The translations under genes and the position numbers were made by a program. 64,000 bases of DNA from Yponomeuta sedellus (lineage: Eukaryota > Arthropoda > Insecta > Lepidoptera > Yponomeutidae): positions 3,699,501 to 3,763,500 of the forward strand of contig OW203732.1 in the NCBI GenBank assembly GCA_934045075.1, written 5' to 3'. Position 1 is the stretch's first letter. Every line of letters starts with the position of its first letter. Of the stretch, positions 61,601 to 64,000 are shown piece after piece. The notes under the pieces were generated by a model. The model had not been told where the DNA came from and did not search any database. It saw only the letters and a list, made by a program, of their open reading frames with translations.

Positions 61601-64000
61601 CCTGGTTACGGTGGCGAGAAGTCGCTGGATGTGGACGGCACAAGACCTTGAAGCTTGGAATACCATTAGGGAGGCCTATGATGAATAAAGTTCAAAACTG
61701 GTTCGAAGTGTTCGGTATGGATCAATCTGCGTCAATGTGTAACGGCGTTCTAATACCTAACGTGTGTATGCGATGGTCCGAATGGACTGTGCATGTTAGT
61801 AACGTTATTTCTCAGCTACCTTATCTTCCAGAGACACTGGCGTGGGCATCCTCACCGGACTCGACGACATCCAACAGCAATTGGACGACCACATCCTCAA
61901 GTCGCAGACGATGCGCGGATCGCCTTACGTCAAGGCCTTCGAGGCTGACATGGTCGCCTGGGAAGAGAAGCTCATCTCCATGCAGGATATATTGGACCAA
62001 TGGCTGCAGGTTGGGATTGTTCTTAGTAGTTTTCGTGGCATATTAGAGCTAAGGACCTGCAGCGGTATCTGTGGATGTCCAGTAGCATCTGACAAAGTCA
62101 CTTAGTGTCGGATGATATCCAGGGTTTGCTGATGATCACATCCTCAAGTCCTACTTCAAGGCGTTTGATACTGACATGGTCGCCTGCGTAAGACAAGCTC
62201 ATATCCACGCAGGATATATTTATTTTTTATTTTATTTATTAGGTACACCAACAGCAAGCACGAAAACATGACAAAGCTCATAAATAAATGTGACTTAGGG
62301 CTAGCGATTACGCCAATTAAAGGTATACATAGCATTTGTAGACTACTTGTGTGAAAACTAAGACGTTTTAGAGAGTACTTACATGGACACAACTTAGAAA
62401 TATAATATTGTAATGTGGTGATAATGTAGATTTATTGGAGATAAAATATATTGGATCAGAGGCTGCAGGTTTGGAATCTTCTTAGAAGTTTTCGTGGGAT
62501 GTAGTAGAGCTAAGGACTTTTAGGAGCATCTGTAGACGGCCAATAGCATGGGACAGCTTCACACAGCGACTGACGACGAGGGTTAGCTAATGAAAACATC
62601 CTTAAGTCCTATGTCAAGGCGTTCAAGGCTGACATGGGCGTCTGGGAAGAGAAGCTCATCTCCTTGCAGGATATATTGGATCAATGGCTGCAGGTTTGGT
62701 TTCTTCTTAGTAGTTTTCATGGTATGTAGTACAGCTAAGGGCTTACATCAGCATCTGTTGACGTCCAGCAGCGTTTGACAACGTCACACACCTAAAACGG
62801 CTGAATAAAGTTAAGTATACATTTAGCATTGTTTTACATCTGTGTCATTCCATTTTTATGTACAATAAAGTGTTATCTATCTTATGACGATATTCTCTAC
62901 TCACGTACAGTTCCTTTCAATTGCATTCGATTGTCCTAATTCTGTCTTCAGTCAAAATAGTATTTATAGTATTCGAATATGATACCGTTCTTTGGTAGAT
63001 CGAGAGACCTGGAAACCTAAGATACAGATCTTTTGATCTAGTTTAGGCACCAGTCATTTATCCAATGTTATTTTGTATACGAATGTAATTTGTGGACAGA
63101 AAAATAAACCATTATCTTTAATACTATTATATTTAACTTCCCCCAGTGCCAAGCCACCTGGATGTACCTCGAGCCCATATTCTCGTCGGAGGACATAATG
63201 CGGCAGATGCCGACCGAGGCGCGCAACTTCCGCGACGTCGACAAGGAATGGAAGGTCATCATGGCCTCCACGGCCAAGGACCCCATGGTGCTGGCCGCCA
63301 CGGACTTCCCCGGCCTGCTGAAGAAGCTGCGGTTCAGCAACTCGCTGCTGGATGACATTCAGAGAGGGCTCAACGATTATCTGGAGAAGAAACGACTGTT
63401 CTTCCCGAGGTGCGTGAAGCGGGTTGACTTAATTTTTCATTGGTTTTGGAGTTTATTTCAATGTGATGAGATTAATTTTATGGTGGGTACTATTATACCA
63501 CTGTCTGGCAAAAGGTGACGGAGGAACGACCTCAGTTTATGTTCTGATGAGAGGAATGACACAAAAAGACATGTGGACAGAGTGAGATAGAAATGGAGAG
63601 AGAGAATGAGTGAGTCAAAAAGAAAGAGAAAAGATAAAACCTTCCAAAATGTTTCCGACACTGATTTGATGTACGGTTAAGAGGAATCGGAAGAGGAAAT
63701 TGCCGATTCGCGGTGGCCACGCGTGGTAATTAAGCCCCCACTCTCTCTGAGAGACCGCTTGTGCCCTCTAATGTGACGTACTTAGACTCCATAAAAATCA
63801 TGGTTTTCATTATTTCCTTCTAGATTCTTCTTCCTCTCAAACGACGAGCTTCTGGAAATCCTCTCCGAGACCAAGGACCCGATGCGCGTGCAGCCTCACC
63901 TCAAGAAGTGCTTCGAGGGCATTTACACCCTCGAGTTCAATAGTAACAAGGAAATAGTTGGCATGACCTCGGCCGAGGGGGAGGTGGTCAAACTGTCTAG
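37537..64000 (+). CDS. Dnah3: Axonemal dynein heavy chain, DNAH3-like, N-terminal 23 exons (3' end outside window)
   Basis: Exons: 37537-37671, 38607-38826, 39614-39727, 40660-40857, 42183-42324, 42973-43111, 44196-44371, 45659-45862, 47209-47445, 49144-49231, 49950-50157, 52030-52244, 52902-53092, 53873-54057, 54595-54712, 55228-55372, 57045-57202, 59091-59283, 60275-60403, 61033-61130, 61832-62009, 63147-63409 and 63824 onward. The phases agree at every junction. The 1303 codons cover the tail and the start of the linker. PPLMQ..SW near residue 128 and DSIGN.Y near 155 match the start of vertebrate DNAH3 as I remember it. [20 protein letters not shown] and [19 protein letters not shown] are heavy-chain linker motifs. 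Single-headed inner-arm dyneins of this class drive microtubule sliding in motile cilia and flagella. The AAA motor, about two thirds of the protein, lies beyond the window. Confidence 0.9.
37752..38070 (+). mobile_element. tRNA-like CTATTTAGAGGC element, full length
   Basis: Both end motifs are present: AACCTATTTAGAGGCTAAAA at 37799, and TAGCCTCTAAATAGGTTTTT at the right. The tRNA-like core at about 37967-38040 has intact A and B boxes. The core carries the GTACGG variant shared with the 21-kb palindrome. Confidence 0.75.
38607..38826 (+). CDS. Dnah3: Dynein exon 2
   Basis: Residues about 46-118, including [19 protein letters not shown] and the PELPWLP stretch, which resembles the Pro-rich start of DNAH3. 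The acceptor is uncertain: GGGGACAG (exon from 38607) and CTCCCAAG (from 38631) both keep the frame, and neither has a good pyrimidine tract. Donor GTCAGT. Confidence 0.7.
38883..39180 (-). mobile_element. 5S-derived SINE, head missing
   Basis: The body of the family from ATATCAACC to GGTAGTCATGGGACGCTTAC. A second, + strand SINE fragment (39180-39440) adjoins it and is itself split by a MITE. Confidence 0.65.
39247..39415. mobile_element. PIF/Harbinger-like MITE inside a SINE
   Basis: Same family as 29490-29654 (GAGGTGTAATGTAACATGTT at the left side, CGTAACGTTGATCAGTACC at the right). It interrupts the SINE between CCACTGTCTTA and CAATTCTCCACC. Confidence 0.7.
39614..39727 (+). CDS. Dnah3: Dynein exon 3
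   Basis: Acceptor GCATTTCAG and donor GTAATA, phase 1 on both sides. Encodes about residues 119-156 with [20 protein letters not shown] and PMDSIG. This block corresponds to the PPLMQ..SW..VP...DSIGN block of DNAH3 and is the best evidence for that assignment. Confidence 0.85.
39735..40365. other. Dynein intron 3
   Basis: AT-rich; no exon and no recognised repeat until the tRNA-like element at about 40375. Confidence 0.4.
40375..40580 (+). mobile_element. tRNA-like CTATTTAGAGGC element, compact palindromic form
   Basis: The left end, AAAAACCTATTTGGAGGCTA then AAAATTCCACCCATGC, is the inverted copy of the right end. Between them lies the tRNA-like core with GCTCAGTTGGAAGAGCGCTG and GGGTTCGAGTCCC. 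About 150 bp of the usual left body is missing. Confidence 0.75.
40660..40857 (+). CDS. Dnah3: Dynein exon 4
   Basis: Acceptor ACGTTTTCAG and donor GTTATT. Encodes about residues 157-222: [20 protein letters not shown], then the basic [13 protein letters not shown] and an acidic/basic helix ([19 protein letters not shown]). Confidence 0.88.
40929..41150 (+). mobile_element. LINE 3' end and 16-bp inverted repeat
   Basis: 40975-41150 matches the 3' untranslated end of the LINE at 22290-23109 (GCTCGCCTTTGTACATGTTA, GTGTGCAATAAAGTA). Just before it, GGGTTTCTGCAGTCTA and its exact complement (40929-40944 and 40968-40983) form a hairpin. Confidence 0.65.
41808..41886 (+). pseudogene. Decayed duplicate of dynein exon 4
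   Basis: CTGGACGCCAACGGTGAAGT, then GCGAGTACTATG and GAATGGAAGAGGCGCGTCAG, follow the second half of exon 4 (CTGGACGCCAACGGTCAAAT, CAGTACTATCTGGAGATGGA) with stops in frame. It lies about 1 kb downstream in intron 4, in the same orientation. Confidence 0.7.
42183..42324 (+). CDS. Dnah3: Dynein exon 5 (charged helix)
   Basis: Acceptor TTTCTTTCTAG and donor GTGAGA. Encodes about residues 223-270: [20 protein letters not shown], then an almost pure Lys/Arg/Glu/Ala helix that probably forms a single alpha helix or coiled coil. Confidence 0.85.
42480..42715 (+). mobile_element. 5S-derived SINE, CCGAGGGGCAC subfamily fragment
   Basis: Body and tail of the family (CGGACTTGGCCCCCGTGGTG, CTTCCTCAGGGAAGAGACC) without the 5S-like head. 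A related fragment is at 43516-43620. Confidence 0.6.
42973..43111 (+). CDS. Dnah3: Dynein exon 6
   Basis: Acceptor AACTTTCAG and donor GTATGT. Encodes about residues 270-316: [20 protein letters not shown], then [18 protein letters not shown]. In DNAH3 a similar DLERYYYYL stretch occupies this place. Confidence 0.85.
43215..43440 (+). mobile_element. tRNA-like SINE, CATGCGAGAGGTCCCGGG family
   Basis: TACCATGCGAGAGGTCCCGG, TTCCAATTCCGGCTGGGGAC and the tail TATCCTAGTGTGGGGCCAGA. The A box is missing. A short inverted repeat around ACATACATGTATGT sits inside. Confidence 0.65.
43826..44060 (+). mobile_element. RTE LINE C-terminal scrap followed by tRNA-like SINE
   Basis: 43826-43910 reads [19 protein letters not shown] then NDDIRKAM, the C-terminal motif of RTE LINEs. 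From 43910 a GTAAAACCG-type SINE begins (CTCGGTGGCGCAGC). Confidence 0.65.
44196..44371 (+). CDS. Dnah3: Dynein exon 7
   Basis: Acceptor CCTACCACAG and donor GTGAGT. Encodes about residues 317-375: [20 protein letters not shown], then [20 protein letters not shown], a helical part of the dynein tail. Confidence 0.88.
44930..45085 (+). mobile_element. RTE-like LINE 3' scrap
   Basis: AGAGCCGAAGACCGGGCTCA and GAGAGGCCTATGTCCACCAG then TGGACTGACACCGGCTGATG encode a decayed [18 protein letters not shown] end. TGATGATGATAGATAG follows as the 3' tail. Confidence 0.55.
45205..45380 (-). mobile_element. tRNA-like SINE, GTAAAACCG family, full head
   Basis: On the - strand: GACCTCGGTGGCGCAGCGGT (A box), TCTGTAAAACCGAAGGTCTC (anticodon arm with GTA) and GGGTTTGATCCC (B box), then AACTAGGAAACGAACTTTTG. 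Confidence 0.7.
45470..45640 (+). mobile_element. tRNA-like CTATTTAGAGGC element
   Basis: GCTCAGTTGGAAAGAGCGCT and TTTCGAATCCC mark the core. The tail GCCTCTAAATAGG ends only about 20 bp before the acceptor of dynein exon 8. Confidence 0.75.
45659..45862 (+). CDS. Dnah3: Dynein exon 8
   Basis: Acceptor TTGCGTCCAG and donor GTGAGT. Encodes about residues 375-443: [20 protein letters not shown], then [12 protein letters not shown] and [17 protein letters not shown] is shared with DNAH3. Confidence 0.9.
46170..47180. other. Dynein intron 8, second part
   Basis: No exon. At 46040-46170 lies the partner of the 8100-8430 repeat (GACCTCCGACAGGAGATGGC, CACAAGAAGAAGAA). The rest shows no structure I can name. 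Confidence 0.4.
47209..47445 (+). CDS. Dnah3: Dynein exon 9
   Basis: Acceptor TTCTTGCTCCAG and donor GTATGG. Encodes about residues 443-522: [40 protein letters not shown] and TFQVEQFFR. Five decayed partial copies follow in the next intron. Confidence 0.9.
47515..48800 (+). pseudogene. Series of decayed copies of dynein exon 9
   Basis: Copies keep CAGAGCTCACGGATAxxTGG-type and ATCAAGATGAGGAAACATTG-type blocks at 47519-47620, 47695-47785, 48065-48095 (GAGCAATTTTTCAGGTGTG only), 48405-48500 and 48755-48800. All have stops or deletions. An RTE-tailed SINE (47795-48050) and a mariner-like MITE (48107-48373) interrupt the series. Confidence 0.75.
48107..48373. mobile_element. Mariner-like MITE, older copy
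   Basis: Ends related to those of 56582-56843 (AGTTTATTTATTATTACTTG at the left; GAATCTTGTTTACTAAATTG then GACAAGTAGGGATAAATAGA at the right). The left arm is diverged. Confidence 0.6.
49144..49231 (+). CDS. Dnah3: Dynein exon 10
   Basis: Acceptor TTTGCTGTTTCAG and donor GTAAGT. Encodes about residues 522-551: [20 protein letters not shown], then [17 protein letters not shown].. is a conserved tail motif of DNAH3/7/12 heavy chains. Confidence 0.88.
49950..50157 (+). CDS. Dnah3: Dynein exon 11
   Basis: Acceptor AATAAACAG and donor GTATGA, leaving in phase 1. Encodes about residues 552-620: [40 protein letters not shown] and [10 protein letters not shown], with F.P....... as in the DHC_N1-type tail. 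Confidence 0.9.
50160..51285. other. Dynein intron 11, first part
   Basis: No exon. A GC-richer stretch at 50430-50610 (CCCTGTCTTAATGGCCAGTC, GGGACGAAGCCCTCACGGAA) is probably a transposon scrap. Short TGCAATAAAGAATATTCTAT tails recur (51245, and 18925, 52435). Confidence 0.4.
51290..51700 (-). mobile_element. RTE LINE, C-terminal fragment
   Basis: On the - strand the frame reads [15 protein letters not shown] sequence, [20 protein letters not shown] and [14 protein letters not shown], then EVLRLSIP. This is the C-terminus of RTE-type LINE polyproteins common in Lepidoptera. It is interrupted and non-functional. Confidence 0.75.
52030..52244 (+). CDS. Dnah3: Dynein exon 12
   Basis: Acceptor GTTTATCTTAACAG and donor GTAACA. 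Encodes about residues 621-692: [20 protein letters not shown], then [22 protein letters not shown]...L..Y...Y..LD.TA is the matching block in DNAH3. Confidence 0.92.
52570..52695 (+). mobile_element. 5S-derived SINE, head only
   Basis: ATTGGAATCAATCACTTGAG, TTAAGCAACAACAGCCGCGG, TCAGGTGCAGGATGGGTGAC. It stops at a poly-T run at about 52688. It preserves the 5S-like part most clearly. Confidence 0.75.
52902..53092 (+). CDS. Dnah3: Dynein exon 13
   Basis: Acceptor CTTCCATCTGCAG and donor GTATGT. Encodes about residues 693-756: [20 protein letters not shown], then [20 protein letters not shown] and [11 protein letters not shown]. The 3' half is the first unit of a tandem array. Confidence 0.9.
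53003..53640 (+). repeat. Four-unit, 158-bp tandem array built from exon 13
   Basis: CTCAACGAT starts units at 53003, 53162, 53320 and 53477 (spacing 159, 158 and 157). Each unit holds the 3' half of exon 13, its donor, and about 65 bp of intron (CAACCAAGATGACGG, TTAATTAGATTTCCGCG). Unit 1 is the real exon; units 2-4 have stops. Unit 2 keeps a GTAAGT donor, and units 3 and 4 have lost it. Confidence 0.9.
53873..54057 (+). CDS. Dnah3: Dynein exon 14
   Basis: Acceptor TTCATCCACAG and donor GTGAGT. Encodes about residues 756-817: [20 protein letters not shown], then [25 protein letters not shown].....P.TT..L..L..Y is a conserved block of the dynein tail. Confidence 0.92.
54135..54175 (+). repeat. 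Poly-purine G-rich run
   Basis: GGGGAGGGGGAGGGGGAGGG and an uninterrupted run of G follow exon 14 within 80 bp. It could form a G-quadruplex on the + strand. Confidence 0.7.
54297..54450 (-). mobile_element. 5S-derived SINE fragment
   Basis: Tail and part of the body (GATATCAACCCTTCGC, GAGCACGGGTCCCTTCCTGC), with internal deletions. Confidence 0.6.
54595..54712 (+). CDS. Dnah3: Dynein exon 15
   Basis: Acceptor GATGTTTCAG and donor GTAATA. Encodes about residues 818-857: [20 protein letters not shown], then [20 protein letters not shown] is a recurrent motif at this place in the DNAH family. Confidence 0.9.
55228..55372 (+). CDS. Dnah3: Dynein exon 16
   Basis: Acceptor TTTAATCCAG and donor GTAAGT. 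Encodes about residues 857-905: [35 protein letters not shown] and a charged helix that precedes the linker. Confidence 0.9.
55965..56140 (+). mobile_element. RTE-tailed SINE-like element
   Basis: CCCTGCAGTACACTTCCACC to TATAGCGTGTAGAAGAAAAA. A decayed member of the 3870-4160 family, followed by a 5S-derived SINE scrap at about 56150-56270. Confidence 0.65.
56582..56843. mobile_element. Mariner-like MITE with 54-bp inverted ends
   Basis: The two ends match as inverted repeats over about 54 bp with one mismatch (TACAGTCTATTTATTCTTAC at the left; the complement at the right). TA at each end fits Tc1/mariner insertion. The inside is 150 bp and non-coding. Confidence 0.8.
57045..57202 (+). CDS. 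Dnah3: Dynein exon 17
   Basis: Acceptor ACCATTTCAG and donor GTATGT. Encodes about residues 906-958: [20 protein letters not shown], then [26 protein letters not shown]. ... Y is the conserved start of the linker region. Confidence 0.92.
57262..57570 (+). mobile_element. RTE LINE, C-terminus and 3' tail
   Basis: A 94-codon frame reads [60 protein letters not shown] and [18 protein letters not shown], a standard RTE-type C-terminus, then ATATAGCCTGAAGAAGAAG. An inverted scrap of the same tail (57217-57270) and another - strand scrap (57567-57612) flank it. Confidence 0.85.
58130..58975 (-). mobile_element. LINE 3' region, decayed
   Basis: On the - strand 58820-58960 encodes [20 protein letters not shown] then NIPPPLR, a LINE C-terminal motif (SFR..AS..WN.IP). 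The 3' untranslated part runs to an AATAGAAAAACATTTATTCA end near 58130. The frame is broken. Confidence 0.65.
59091..59283 (+). CDS. Dnah3: Dynein exon 18
   Basis: Acceptor TGATTTGTCAG and donor GTGAGT. Encodes about residues 958-1022: [33 protein letters not shown] and [27 protein letters not shown]......W is a hallmark of the heavy-chain linker. Confidence 0.94.
59577..59790. mobile_element. Fold-back MITE, second full copy
   Basis: Same family as 1037-1293: ACTTTTAGTCCGGATTTACT at the left, and AGTAAATCCGGACTAAAAGT at the right. It is inserted beside fragments of the CTATTTAGAGGC family (59500-59575 and about 59790). Confidence 0.7.
60275..60403 (+). CDS. Dnah3: Dynein exon 19
   Basis: Acceptor AAACTTATCCAG and donor GTAATC, phase 0, 43 codons (about 1023-1065): [18 protein letters not shown], the G...RHW..IS...G motif of the linker. 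Confidence 0.93.
60585..60735 (-). mobile_element. RTE LINE C-terminal fragment
   Basis: On the - strand: [20 protein letters not shown] and [16 protein letters not shown], the same C-terminus as 57262-57570, with TGATGATGATG as its tail. Confidence 0.75.
61033..61130 (+). CDS. Dnah3: Dynein exon 20
   Basis: Acceptor TATTCCTGTAG and donor GTATTT. Encodes about residues 1066-1098: [20 protein letters not shown], then [20 protein letters not shown]...W is conserved in all heavy chains. Confidence 0.93.
61435..61690 (+). mobile_element. RTE-like LINE C-terminal scrap, frameshifted
   Basis: AAGAATGAGGAGATCCGCAG and onward reads [40 protein letters not shown], then shifts frame and ends TATGATGAAT. 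It is close to RTE C-termini but differs from the 57262 copy. Confidence 0.6.
61832..62009 (+). CDS. Dnah3: Dynein exon 21
   Basis: Acceptor ACCTTATCTTCCAG; donor GTTGGG, a weak form. Encodes about residues 1098-1157: [40 protein letters not shown] and [17 protein letters not shown]. The QTMRGSP motif is a near-universal linker signature. Confidence 0.95.
62100..62800 (+). pseudogene. Two decayed tandem copies of dynein exon 21
   Basis: Copy 1 (62130-62220, resuming at 62446-62475) and copy 2 (62580-62697) keep CACATCCTCAAGTC-type, AAGGCGTT(C/T)GA and GGATATATTGGATCA sequences and the same intron start (TTCTTAGTAGTTTTC). Both have stops and have lost MRGSP. The period is about 240 bp once the insertion at 62221-62445 is removed. 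Confidence 0.85.
62221..62445 (-). mobile_element. Retroposon inserted in the exon 21 copy, 7-bp target duplication
   Basis: ATATATT is repeated at 62214-62220 and 62446-62452. The insert begins with a T-rich run on the + strand (TATTTTTTATTTTATTTATT), that is, an A-rich 3' tail on the - strand, and carries LINE 3'-type sequence. It is dated after the exon duplication. Confidence 0.75.
63147..63409 (+). CDS. Dnah3: Dynein exon 22
   Basis: Acceptor TTAACTTCCCCCAG and donor GTGCGT. Encodes about residues 1158-1245: [39 protein letters not shown] and [19 protein letters not shown]. These blocks fit DNAH3-class linkers; Q..WLYLEPIF.SEDI is invariant in the family. Confidence 0.96.
63824..64000 (+). 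CDS. Dnah3: Dynein exon 23 (runs to window edge)
   Basis: Acceptor ATTTCCTTCTAG. Encodes about residues 1245-1303: [38 protein letters not shown] and [12 protein letters not shown]. The frame is still open at 64000, with two bases of a codon left; the remaining linker, six AAA modules and stalk are outside. Confidence 0.96.

Overview
The window is nuclear genomic DNA from an insect, most likely a moth or butterfly (Lepidoptera). The genes are animal-type with many short GT-AG exons. The non-coding DNA is dense with short retroposons and MITEs of the kind common in Lepidoptera, including copies carrying the GGAAAACATCGTGAGGAAAC motif, RTE and CR1/Jockey LINE tails and tRNA-like SINEs. The assignment to Lepidoptera is inference from repeat content, not from a marker gene.

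Two multi-exon genes lie head-to-tail on the + strand. (1) A transmembrane channel-like (TMC) gene has 14 coding exons at 4217-33408. All intron phases agree, and the joined reading frame is 783 codons plus a stop, with about ten membrane segments and the CWET..GQE signature of the family. (2) An axonemal dynein heavy chain gene starts at 37537 and runs off the right edge. It has 23 coding exons here, about 1303 codons, covering the N-terminal tail and the start of the linker; motifs at both ends fit the DNAH3 group. A palindromic X-box (RFX-type site) at 36092-36105, followed by a plausible non-coding first exon ending at a GTATGT donor near 36243, marks a candidate ciliary promoter for the dynein gene. 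A single-exon 80-codon reading frame with a signal peptide lies on the - strand at 2251-2493 and may be a small secreted-protein gene.

The rest is intron and intergenic DNA filled with mobile elements. They include a SINE family whose head resembles 5S rRNA (over ten copies), a tRNA-like SINE/fold-back family ending in CTATTTAGAGGC, other tRNA-like SINEs, a SINE sharing its 3' tail with an RTE LINE, 3' ends of several LINEs, a nested hAT-like element with a perfect 8-bp target duplication, and several MITE families.

The most unusual feature is repeated, local, direct duplication of exon pieces into the neighbouring intron, in both genes. TMC exon 1 has a decayed copy 120 bp downstream, the acceptor of TMC exon 7 occurs five times, and dynein exons 4, 9, 13 and 21 are followed by one to five decayed copies each. 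At exon 13 the exon end plus intron start form a four-unit, roughly 158-bp tandem array. TMC intron 13 also holds a 420-bp TTAA array between inverted arms, followed by a 1.36-kb direct duplication.

TMC proteins and axonemal dyneins both act in ciliated mechanosensory cells in insects. Their adjacency here is suggestive but could be chance.
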